Part shown: piece by piece, positions 13,101 through 24,600 of the stretch | Position numbering within the stretch: position 1 is the stretch's first letter | Layout: each line of letters begins with the position of its first letter | Source of the DNA: Trebouxia sp. TZW2008 | Lineage: Eukaryota > Chlorophyta > Trebouxiophyceae > Trebouxiales > Trebouxiaceae | Direction: 5' to 3' | Assembly (NCBI GenBank): GCA_002118135.1 | Contig: BDIU01000461.1 | Coordinates: 1-53,922, forward strand | DNA length: 53,922 bases | Translations under genes and position numbers: made by a program | The notes under the pieces: model-generated | Seen by the model: the letters and a program-made list of their open reading frames with translations, nothing else | What the model was told of the DNA's origin: nothing | The model's database searches: none

Positions 13101-13422
13101 CAAAAGGGCTGCTTTTGCCAATGCTGCCTTTGATGGTTTGCTGGTGCTTTGTGCTTCTGGAGACCCCGCAAGCGCGCTGAGCTGAGGCTTGATGGCAACT
13201 GTGCTGGTCATTGTTTGTCAGTCCATTAGGTCTTGCTCTTTTGGCCTTGGTGGAGTACATGAGCTTGACACCACAAGCATTGCACAGCACTTTTGGACCT
13301 GCCAACACCTCCGGACGCCAGAGAGGTGTTTCAGACGCTCCACAGCGCACACAAACCTGCAAGGCAGATGGTGTCTTGTTCAAAAGCCACGCATGTGTAT
13401 GGGACGGACTGCTTGTGTACAT
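7148..13422 (-). CDS. Predicted GATA zinc finger plus AP2-like domain protein
   Basis: Seven exons join with matching phase: 13422-12869, 11842-11589, 11266-10646, 10224-10083, 9865-9174, 8727-8473 and 7794-7148 (TAA stop), about 1,054 residues. Near residue 23 is a GATA finger, CVRCGASETPLWRP with LCNACGVK (C-X2-C-X19-C-X2-C). The middle is low-complexity Ala/Ser/Pro and Gln with basic patches (AAKRPCRKQ). The last exon has an AP2-like domain: YLGVNG, LRWRAGTWDP, YIGSYDTELGAATAVDAW, REAVNFP. Both domains bind DNA, so a transcription factor is likely. The ATG at 13422 is the first in frame, but an acceptor-like site at 13356 allows an upstream start. The first intron is long (about 1 kb), so two genes remain possible. 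Confidence 0.65.
7737..8101 (-). repeat. About 153-bp tandem array of the 5' part of the AP2 exon
   Basis: Three copies of the exon start, all encoding GGFKSGRQH then ALPSNL, begin at 7794, 7947 and 8101 (spacing 153 and 154 bp). Only the copy at 7794 runs on into the AP2 domain. In the other two the frame is lost soon after, or no donor fits the phase. The outer two read as decayed exon duplicates inside the intron. Confidence 0.85.
10690..11200 (-). repeat. Coding repeat in the GATA/AP2 gene
   Basis: Within the 11266-10646 exon about three imperfect copies of a roughly 40-residue unit occur. Each carries DRSPSVPH or similar, then TAAAARPS, DTAAPAA and AKAAS. The DNA is repetitive too. It is probably a disordered linker; the Ser-Pro sites could be phosphorylated, which is inference. 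Confidence 0.75.
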
Positions 13423-15699
13423 AGATGCACAAGTGGCATGCTGCCCTGCTGTCAACTGCAGAGCTCATGCCTGCAAGACACTTGCTCACCTTCTCCATTC
13501 AGCCCCAAGGTTTACGCTGACATGCGTCGCATCATGCCGGTGGCACGTTGCCTGTCTGCTTGTTGAGTCAGGAACTCCAGAGCAAAAGTACTGTGTATTG
13601 GGAGCACTACAGTCTTGCTACTGGCAGCCTGGCGACGCCATTTGTGAGCTCGACGACCCAGCGATGACGGGACTTCACCAGTTAACAGCAGCCCAAGCAG
13701 CTTCGAGATGAATTCAACAGTCAGGCACGCGTTGACAGCGCTAGTGTCTCGACAAAGCCTGTGATCAACCCCGGTAAGTCCTTCTAGCAAACTCAGGCGC
13801 GGCAAGGCAGCCGCCGAAGCGGAGCACCCTTGCGCATCAGCTTAAGCAGCATGCAGCAGATCACGCCTGCAATTGTACCATCGCTTGAGCGAGAGTCCAC
13901 TTGCTATAGCCTGACCTAGCGACCGCAACAATTTTTGGTGGGGTCAAATTGGGGTCCACCCAACAAAAAATATCATTATTCATTCACAAGTGGCATACAC
14001 CAATTCCCTCAAGCAAACAGCCAAAATACACACGCGCCACAACTTCAGGTGAACTTCACTGTAATTTGCTGCGCGTGCGATAAAGGACTTAGGCGGTCGC
14101 GTCAACTAAAGAAAGCTCCAGCTTGCGGCCAGAGGGCTGCACAATTTCAAGCACCCTGTGCAAACACAAGGTGTGTCGTCGTTGAAATATTGTTTGCGCA
14201 TTTCGTTATGTTCTGCAAGCCTTTTGCAGATGTCGCCTGACTCACAAGCGTGCCACAATTTTTTGGCAAGTCGTAGCGGTCTGACTGGGATACCACGCGC
14301 AGGTTACGAGCAGTACAGCACTGTCCCCCCTTCAGCTGGTTATCGCCGACAAAGTAGTTGCATTTGACTGTCGCCTTCAAGGCTTCAAGTTGCCGGTGAG
14401 TCACACGGCTGCTCTTCCCCATACTTGCTGCTTGCTTTGGATACCGTGACGAAAGCCCGCCTTGCGAAACTGCCTTAGAAATAGGTTTAATACTTGACTC
14501 TGTGCACCAGTGAGAACCTGCTGATAGTCTTCATGAAGCATGCAACTTATGAACTCTGCAACACAATCTTGACTTACGCCCTTCTGGGCATGACTTGTAT
14601 GCTGCAGCAGTATATCTGTGTGGTGCATGTCAAAACAGCATACTGCTTGCCATATGTTGCTCGCTGGACTGCACTCTTTCATGAAGCTTCAGACACAGCA
14701 GAGCGTGCCTTCAACGTTGTATATCAACGTTGTATCTGACCAGACAGCACAGGATGTTGATGCTGCCACTGCTCATTCTCGCCTGTGCCAGTGCTTAGAT
14801 GTTGTTCTCATGTTATAGGCATAGCAGAATGATTGAGTCTTGACTGCAAGGCAATGGACAGAGCTTCAGCTGCAACTTCAATTGCCGCGCCACCACCAGG
14901 GCAGCAAACAGGTGAACAACACATTTGCAGCAGACACAGTGCGCCTATCATTGTAACCCACTGTGCAAGCTCAAAAAGAGACTTCATGTCATACATTCAA
15001 AATGCATGCTAGACAGGCTCAGCAGGCCCACTTAGGTACGTACTGGAACAATCAATTGTCCTCAAGCAGTTTGGTTCTGTGCTACTGTAAAAGCTTCAAA
15101 CTGAAACCTTGAAGGCATCTGCCACCAGTCAAAATCTGTCCTCAGACCCAGTTGCTATCTGTACCTGCTTTTGTGTCAGACCTTGCTGCATGTCTTGCTT
15201 GGAGGGCAAGATGCTGTCTGTCTGCACATTGTGTACCATAGCATACAGCTTATACTAGCAAACAACACTAAGCCTGTCAAAACAGCCTCATCATGAAGCG
15301 CCCATCAGCGTAATGCGTTCAGGCAACACTGACTGACGTATGGCTCGTATCTTGACAGCAGCCTGGACTCACATTGCTGTGTGCTGAAACAGTACTTACT
15401 GGTACTTGGCATGCATGCTTAGTGCGGTCTCATCAGTTCACTCATTGCAAACTCTTGCTAGGCAGGCTTCAAAATTCAGCAACTAGATATGTACAGGCAT
15501 CAACTGCCTCTATGCAAGTCTGTTGAAGCTGTTTGGAGCGGAATCGAAGCCCATGCTGCTGTAATTTGCTGCATGTGCTGCAACCATAGGCTTTTCGCAA
15601 GCTGCCATTGCAAGTGGCTGCTAGTGACGTGCATGACTTGTGGAGCGCGCGACATCGATGCCATAATTGTCATAGATGTTGGATTTGGTATGTTTGCAG
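13423..15699. other. Divergent region between GATA/AP2 and AT-hook genes; 5' exons unresolved
   Basis: This holds the 5' ends of both divergent genes. I could not find a convincing first exon for either beyond the modelled starts. An open frame from ATG 15489 runs into the first AT-hook exon, but its Cys/His-rich translation looks like intron; an acceptor (TTTGCAG) ends at 15699. Confidence 0.4.
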
Positions 15700-18600
15700 G
15701 CCCTGCAGCTCAAGCCAAGAGCGGCTCTTCAGGGGTGGTTGGATGGTTTGGCCAGTCACTGGCAGCCATCAAAAGGCGTGGCCGATCCACAGATGATCCA
15801 GATCAAGCCAATGCCCAGCGCCTAGCCAACTCAAGTGCTGCCTATGGAGACAGCAGCCAACAGCGCTCAATTCCAGAAAGCAGTTCAGTTTCTGAGCCCT
15901 TGCCAGCAGCCAGCAGCTCAGAGCCAGCGCCTGTAAATAACACCGCAGGTGCATCTCAGTCCTCAGCACAGCATGCACAGCAGGCTGGTCCAGTTCCTCA
16001 AGTCAAGCGCAAGCCTGGCAGACCCAGAAAGGTCTTGCCTGCAGTAACAGCTGGTGCCCACGCCACAGCAAGCAGCAACCAACTGCCTGCTATAGCAGCC
16101 TTGCTCAGTTATGACAGCGGCAAGGCTCCAACACCTTCCAACCTGTCAAATTCAAATTTGAGTTCAAATGCTGCTGCCCGCAGCCAGCGCCGCGTACCGC
16201 CAGCAAGCAGCGCATTCGACGCCACTCCACAGTCCCCTGAAGACCAAGCACCAGGCGCTGATACTGATGCTGCTGACTTGCCTGCTGGGGCGTTGATACC
16301 TCAAGCCGCTCAGAAGTCAGCCTCAGTAGCTATTGACATCAACAAGTTACTCAAGTCCCGTGGCAGCCAGCAAGTCAGGGACACCAAACGCTTGGGCCAA
16401 GGCAGCACCACTGCTGCAACACATCCCACCCCTGCAACTGGACCTGCTGCTGCTGCTAGTGCTGGCGGTGGCGGTGGTGCTGGCAGCGGTGGCGGCGGTG
16501 GTGGTGGTGCTGCTGCTGGACCTAGCAATGCCAGTGGTGAGGCAAACACAGAAGCACCTGCTGCTTCTCAAGCAGCACAAGCAAGCACAGACCCTGCTGC
16601 TGCTGCTACAGCACACTTCACTGGCGCTATCGCACCTGCGGGTCAGAAAGGTGCAAAGCGTGGCCGGCCATCAAAGCATGCCAAACTTGACGCCCAGAAT
16701 AGAGCACTGCAGCCAACTGTGCCTGCGGCAGACACAGCCACTGCTGCTGGTACAAGCAACACACAACCGGCAGCAGCAGCAAACGCTGGCAGTGACTCTA
16801 GTGGCAAGGCAGAAGCAGTCGCACCACTACCAGCTGCAATGGCCACAGCTCAGGACCCTTCAGCAGGGGTTGAGATCCTTGCCTCAAATGCAATCAGGCT
16901 GCAGTCTGGCTCAGCGACCACAGCAGAAGCTGCTGTTCATGCTGGTGCTGGTGCTACTGCTGCTGCTAGTGGTGGTGATGCTGCTGCTGCCGGTGCTTCT
17001 GCCGGTGGTGTTGCCAGTGAGGGGCATGAGACATCAGATGCAGTCAGGTTGCAGTCAGGATCAGCAACCACAGCAGGCCCCGCTGCTGCTGTCAGTGGTG
17101 GTGGGGTCAGTGGGATGTCAGCTGACTTAGGGCAGGAGGGCAGTCAGAATGAAGTAGCCCTTGGGGAGCAAGGCAGGGGGCAGCCCCATGGCAAGGACCT
17201 GCCCTTGGGCATCCTGCTTGAGGGAACCTCAGGCAAGGCACCTAACCAAATTCCTGATCCAGTTTTGCACCTTTCTGTCACACACGAATGCAGCAGTCTT
17301 CTGTATCTGGCACAAGTGGTGTGCAGGATGCAGTGACACAGATCCTGTTGCAGGTTCTTTGCATTGTGTGTTGAATGGACAATGGTGAAATGGGGTGCAC
17401 TTGTGTTCAGACAATTGCTATTTGTGATTGTTGATGACGAGAGTCTGCCTACCTGCTTGTGACTTTTGGATGGCTTCATTGCAGGCAAGAAGCAAGGCAG
17501 GCCATACTGCTGACAATGCTTCAGAGCTTGTGTTATTGTTCAGCACATGACCATATTGAATCTGATGTGATTGATTTTGAACTATATGTGAGCTGTTTTA
17601 ATGACTTGACTGCAGGCAAGTAGCAGGGCATACAAGAACGCTGCCAATGTTTCTGCTGAGCAAGTTACCATGTTCACTCTGTTATAATGGGTTCAAAAAG
17701 CTATTAACCTGAATGAGAATTGTATACATGCAGGCAAGAAGCGTGGCAGGCCATACAAGAATGCTGCCAATGCTGAGAAGGCAGCTGAGAGGGCAGCACG
17801 CAAGGCAGCTGCTGAAGCAGCTGAGAAGGCAGCTTATGAAGCAGCTGCTGGAGAGGGTCAGGTGTGCAAGCTTTTGACCTGGTGTTGCTGGCCTGGAGTG
17901 TTGCTGGCCTGGAGTGTGTTAGCAACCTGCCATTCATATTCGTGGCACACGTTATTTGTCGTACACATTATGCACAATCAAGAAGAGGTCTGCACTCAGT
18001 GCATAATGTCGCCAATGTTGCTTGAATCAAGCAACCTGCAAATGACAGGCAGCCATGTCAATTTGGGCACAACTTGTTCTGTCGTTTTCACGGTGCTTGC
18101 TGGCATGCAAGTGATCAGACCGCTGTTTGACAAGAGCACTAGGGTTAGCATAGTTGAGATGATGTCTGCTCAGGCGGAGATAGCTGCACTTGCTAGATTT
18201 AGAGAGGAGGGTTTGGCCGCCAAACAACTTATCAAAGAAGTGCTGTGTGTGAAACAGCATCTCAGAGTGTACACTCCTCTTTGATGCCTCTCACAGTGAG
18301 AACATCATCAAAGGAAACCTGTGTCTGCTCAGGCGGAGATAACTGCACCTCCTGTAAAAAAGAGGAGGGGTCGACCGCCAAAGGATCCTGCAAAGCTAGC
18401 AGCAGCCCTAGCAGCTTATCACGCACACACAACTGCCAGGCAAGCAAGTTTAGATGCCAAAGAAGCTGACTCGCAGCTAGGCTCCACTGATGTCAAAGCT
18501 GCCCGAGCAGCTGTGGCGGCAGCTGAGGCGGCTCTTGTCCATGACTCGTCCCCTGCTGAGGCACTTGCTCCCCCAGTCAAGAAGAAGCGTGGGCGGCCGC

Positions 18601-21600
18601 CGCGAGCAGTTGCCAAGGCAGCTGCAGAGTCTGCTCAAGCCTTAGTCAGCAGCCCTGACGGCATGCATGAAGAAGACCACGATCAAGCAGTCTTGGATGC
18701 TGCTGCAGTGCTGACATCTAGTCTACCATTCTTGCAAGGCATAGCCCATCAGCCTGTCCACCAAAAGGGTAGAAAGCCCAAGGGCAGGCGAGCAGCTCCA
18801 CCCACTGCAGCAGTCAGAAAGACTCACGCTCAACAGTTGGGCCAGTTTGAGCATGAGAACGCCAGAAAGTCTCTTGCCGGGGAGGCAGATCCACTTCAGC
18901 CTGAGGTTTCCAGAACACAGCCTGGGCATAGGCTCAAAAAGAGGCAGCTGGAAATGGTGTCTTCTAGGGCAAATGCAATTCTGGACAGCATTGCTCCTGA
19001 AGGGCAGCCTGAAGACAAAGGGCCTTTCAACCCCCCTTCAGGGTCAGGGGGTCCCCCCGCGCCCCTCATGGACGCCGTTGATGGTCGCAGCCCCCAGCAG
19101 TCGTTGTCAAACCAGGATTCTGAAACCACACAAGGGCATGACCATGCTGGCAGTCCTTCCATGCAGCAAGAAGCCCCTGAGCCTGGGTTTGGTCATACCA
19201 TGGCAGGATCATCAGAGGGCATCAGTCGTGATGAGTCAGCTCCTGCAGCATCACCAAGATCTGGTGTGCATTCCAATACTCATTCTGGCTCTAAGCAAAG
19301 CGCATTGCACACACAGACAAACAGACCCTCAGTGGCCCTCCGCCAAAGCTTGAATGCTTCAAGTCCTCGCAAGGAGAGAGAGACTCTCAATGCTGCCACA
19401 TCTGCCACAGCTGTGGCTGAGATCACCTCGGTGGCAGGTGCTCAGCAGGACGCCTTGCCTGAGGCTGCTGAGCCTGCGGCCATGGAAGAAGATGAATGGC
19501 AGGACATGCCACAGGGTGACGTCGCTGATGTTGCTGCTGCTACCAAGACTGCAGCAGAACCAACAGTGCAAGGTGCTATCATGGTGAGTGCCTACCCTGA
19601 TAAAATGTGGCCTGGCATGGCTGCAGATCCTGTTACTGTTACTGTTACTGTAACTACTGTTACTGCATACATCTGCACTGCACAGTTGTGCTCTTGCCTT
19701 GGCTGCAACATTCAGGTCACAAGTCAGAGCAATCAATCAGGCAGAACAGAAAGTGCCTTTTGCAATAGCAATCACAGGCAGATGCTTAGGCAATGCAATC
19801 AATATGCTAATGACTTTTCCTGCATTTCTGCATGTGAGGCAGCTGTGTAATAGGAGCCATGTAACCCATCTGCTGTCTTGTGAAATTTTGCCTGTGACTG
19901 CAGACAGGGCAGCCGTCTGCTCGAGTCAAGCAAGCCATCAGCTGTCTGCTGAATTTTTTTTTCCCGACCCAGACACAGACACAGCAGCTGTCTGTTCAGC
20001 CCATGATTTGCTGCTTGCCAAATGTTGCCTGTCGCAGTTGTTTCAGTAGTTGTTGACAAAGCAATACGCAGTCTGCTGAAATCTGTCATGTTCCTGCAGG
20101 CGCAGCAGCCGCCTATTCAGCCCCTGCAAAAATCTTCAACAGCCATCAGACCCCAAGAGGCGCTGCTGTGGAATAGAATCCACTCACCTACAGCAAGCCA
20201 GCAGCCCAAAGCAGCAGTTGCAGCAAAGAAGCAGAGCAACGGCAGACCTCACGTGGGATCTGGCATGCTCTCTGTCGTGCTACCCCGCCTGGCTGCCCCA
20301 CAGGCAGTACCAGAGAAGAAGCAGAGCAATGGCAGAGGCATGATGGGTTCTGACATCCCTGGTGTAACGCTAGCTCATGAGTCAGCTGTTGAGATGAAGC
20401 CGAGCGATGGCGGAGACAATGACAGGCTCAAAATGATGCCAGCTCAAGGGGCAGCCCTTGAGAAGCAGAGTAACGGCATGAGCCCTGAGAAGAGGGAGAG
20501 CAATGGCATGAGCCCGGAGAAGAAGGAGAGCGACGGCGTGAATCCTATGAAGAAGCAGAGCAATGGTGTGAGCCCTGATAGGCCAAGTGTAGTGCTACCT
20601 CAAGGCGCCCTTCAGGCTATGATCGAGAAGAAGCAGAGCATCAGCATGAGCACCGATAAGCCAGCCCTCAAGTCAGCTGAGGATTCGGCAGCAGTGAAGA
20701 AGCAGAGCAACGGTCTGAGCCCTGACAGGCCAGCTGGTCTGCTGACTCAGGACCCAGCAGCAGAGAAGAAGCAGAATGGCAGCAGCCGGAACAGGGCAGA
20801 AGAAGCCGAACGGCCAATCTCAATGCCAGCCCACCTGGCTAGCATCCAGGGCTCCCCTGCAGCTGGCCTTAGAAGAGGGCTGCACCGCACAGCCCATCCT
20901 GCTAAAGACAGCCTGCCCCTGCACACCAGCCTCCTTCTTCCTCAGGTATCTGTTGACTTTTAACCTCTGTCATGCGTTATGACACAAGAAGTTACTTTAG
21001 GCAGGGGCTGCACTGCACAGCCCACCCTTCTAAGGATGGCCTGCCCCTGCACGCCAGGCCTGTTCTTCCTTTGATATCTGTCGACTTTTTCTCTTCTCAA
21101 CCTCTGTTATGCCTTATGACACAAGAAGTTACTTTAGGCAGGGGCTGCACCGCACAGCCCACCCTTCCAAGGATGGCCTGCCCCTGCACACCAGGCCTCT
21201 TGTTCCTCAGGTGAATGTGTGCTGTTCCTCTGCTTCACTCCTTGTGTGCCTGATGACATATCAAATTGTTTTAGGCAGGGACTACCCCTGCAGGCCAAGC
21301 CTCTTCTTCCTCCTGCTCAGCGTGTTTGACTTGACCTCTTGCTGTGCTGCACACGTGTTGGCACATGCAAGAGTCATGATGATCGCTTTTGCTTCTGTTG
21401 GTACTATCATAATGACTTATCATCAACACACATGTTGCCACTATGCTGTCCTTGCAGGCAGCAACAGCCAATGTTGCAAGGATGGCCCCTGCTGATCAGC
21501 TGCAAAACCAGGCGCACATTTCATGATTTCTTTCAAGTCTGTTTCAAGTCCTGTCTGTCTGAGACTGGCTGTGTGCTTGCAAGCAGCAGCAGTTAGTGCT

Positions 21601-24600
21601 GCATAATTTCCACAATGTCCTGAAAGAAGTTTCTCAAACGACTCTGTTCTCAGATCTGCTGTGTTGATGCTTGCAGGCATCAGGGCCAAGTGCTGCAAGG
21701 ATGGCCTCTGCTGATCAGCTGCACCACCAAGCTCCGTGCCCCAGCGCAGCACAGCAGCCTGCAGACGCACAGCATGCACACTACGGCCAGCAGGCACAGC
21801 AGGCACAGCACGCACAGCAGGAAGCGCAGCCTGCCATTCAGCCTGTGCTGGCCCTGTTGACAAGTGGGCTGCCTCCTATTGTTCTAGGAACGTTCCAGGG
21901 AGACATGCAGCGTGCCAGGATCATTCTAGAAGCAGCGGGGTTTCTGACGCCGTTTGATCTCAGCTCTTCCCTGCTACCAGGGGCTTTGCATTCCAGCCCT
22001 GCTGCACGCGCTGGGCATGCTGGGCATGCTGGGGCGTCCACAAGCCCGGAAGATGATGGGAGGTCAGAAGACGAAGAGGCTGCCGTGCAGCATGCTTTGG
22101 ACTTGTCCAAATCAACATTCCAGCAGACTTTTGAGCAAGGTATGCAGAAGCTGGACAACCAAGTGTGATTTCTGCAGGTTTGTTTCACATTGGCTCCTTG
22201 AGCAGGAAAGTCTGGTGAAAGTGCAGCATGCTTTGGATTTGTCCAATCCATGTTTGTCCAGCTTTCTGACCAAGGATGTATGCTTGTGGCTTGTCTGAAT
22301 ATGTTGTAACCTACACACTACGCAACAGCCTCACACTGCTGATGCAACGCTATGCAACTCCTTTGTAGCTTCCGCGATGGTCAGCACACCTTCAGTTCAG
22401 TACCTGTTTAGACCAAAATTTTGGGTCACAGACCATAAGAATTGCTGCACCTAGGCCTGGCTGATAAACCCCCAGCCTTCAGATTCCCTGGGACCATTGT
22501 CAGTACAAGCTCATGACTTGCTGTTCAAATGTGCAGGGGCTGGTCTGCATGGTGCCGACATCAGAAAGCAGGGTGGCAGGGTGGGTCAACCCCCCAGGAT
22601 GGACAGACCCCTCTCAGCAACCCCTGGTGAGCTCAACACCCACACTCGCGCTCACACTTCTGCTCACACTGACACTCACACTCATATCCACATTTACACC
22701 TCAATGTTCTGCCAAATCATGTGATGGTCACGGTCATTGCCACACACACACTCAGCTATTGTGCTGGATGGTTTAGAGACCATTGTCCAGACATGCTAGC
22801 ATTCAAGATGACAGCAAAAACTCTTTGTAAGGACACTCATTGTAAGGACATTTTTTGTGTAAAAGCAATGCAGTTGGTATCCAATCACTGCAGTCCAATT
22901 GCAGTGGCACCTCTGAGTAAGGACAATTTTATACAAGGGCAAATTTGACTTGAAACTAAAGCAGTCGTGACAAAGAGAAGTCACTGTGTCACGCATTCAT
23001 GCCATAGGCAAGGCGGGCGTGAAGAGAGGGGCCCCCATCAATCTGGCACGCCAAGCTGCTTATGCTGGATAGTGTACTCATCACTGTCATGTTGCATGTT
23101 TGTGGGTTGTGTCATTCACGGCAATTCCTGTCGCAGGCAAGGCAGGCATCAAGAGAGGGCGGCCCACCAATCTGGCACGCCAAGCTGCTGCAGTCGCTGC
23201 AGCTGCTGAGCAAATGCGTGCAGCCAGGGGCACAGTGGCTGAACGGGACAGCTTGTCACAGGTGACTGTGCACAGTTGCCGTTTAAATTTCATGTCATTC
23301 TATGGTCTGGTCTGTGAGAATCTGGTGTCTACTGCTGTTTTGGGTGCAGCTTCACAGCTATGACAAGCATGTTACTAGTACAAAGAGCGCAGGAAGCTCC
23401 CTGTCTGGTATCTTACACATGACAAGAATTTAATCAAGACTCGCACACAAATTTTGGACAATACTTTTTTCATCATGCGCATGAAAATGCTTGTAAACTA
23501 CATATGTTACCCACAACTGAAGCAAGACTGTACATCATGTTTGACAGGAGGATTGGGAGCATATGGGCTTTCATGGAGAGCTACAAGGCACAGGGCAGTT
23601 TGCCAGCGGCCCTCAGCAGGACGCACATGACCCTTTGACGCGGGAGTCACGTAGGCAGAGGTAATTCGTTGCATCAGCCGCTTTGTCTACATTGCTGCAT
23701 TGTTCTCTTGTGTCATCTGTGCACAGGTTTGTAAGAATCACAATCAAGCTGAACGCAAACAACTGTGCTCGCAACATACAGCAAAGGGAGCTTAAACCGC
23801 TGCCTAGCTGTCTGATTGTGACTGGATTTGCTGATGTTTGTCTCAGCAGAAAATTACCCTACATGACCCAGCCTCAGGTGATCAGCAGTGGATGCGCTTT
23901 ATGCAGGAAGCCAAGCGACAGGCTGCAGCAGCAGGACCAAGAAGCTCAAAAGGCAAATTTGCAAAGACTTACTTCTGTCACACATTGTCAGGTGATCAAG
24001 CAGTCAACGTGCCTTATGCAGGAAGCCAAGCGCCAAGCTGCAGCAGCAGGACCAAGAAGCTCAAGAGGCAAAATCGCTGAAGTCCCCAAAGGGCAAGGTT
24101 GATCTCCTTACGAGGCAGGCACCCCCCACCCATTACCCCGGGGGCTCTCACGCCATGCACCATCACACGGACACCCAAGACTTTGATGACAACCTTCACA
24201 TCCCTCGAAGGAAACGCTCAAAGCCCACTGAGTTGATTCGCCCTTTAGAGCTTTTGGCGCAAGGCAATGCTGTGGCTGCCAGGCTGGCTTCCAGAGCAGC
24301 TTCTGGGGCAGCTGCTGGGCAGGCGCATGACGTCACTGATAACCTATCCTGCCTAGCTGCTGCGGCAGCTGCTGAGTCTGAGTCAGATGCTGAGCTGGCG
24401 GAATTGCCAAGCCATGCACGGCAGGTACAGCTCTAGCTAGATGCCCCTTGGAATCTCCCTTTTTAAACCCACTCAGAGTGCCCTAGGGTCTTGCTGTCTG
24501 CTGTGTGCCTCTGTCCATATTGCATAGGGTCCTGCTGTCTGTTGTGTTCCTCCTGTCCAAATTGCATAGGACGCTTGACATCAACAATCTGTAGCTGCGT

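Noticed and set aside
16333..17130. 265-residue Leu/Gln-rich frame inside the AT-hook exon
   Set aside because: A shadow of GCT/GCA-rich coding sequence; the other frame has AT-hooks and correct splice phase.
18847..19353. 168-residue plus-strand frame
   Set aside because: A shadow frame within exon 18333-19583 of the AT-hook gene.
22640..22700. CACACT-rich stretch as a telomere-like repeat
   Set aside because: Irregular units and short; ordinary low-complexity intron sequence.
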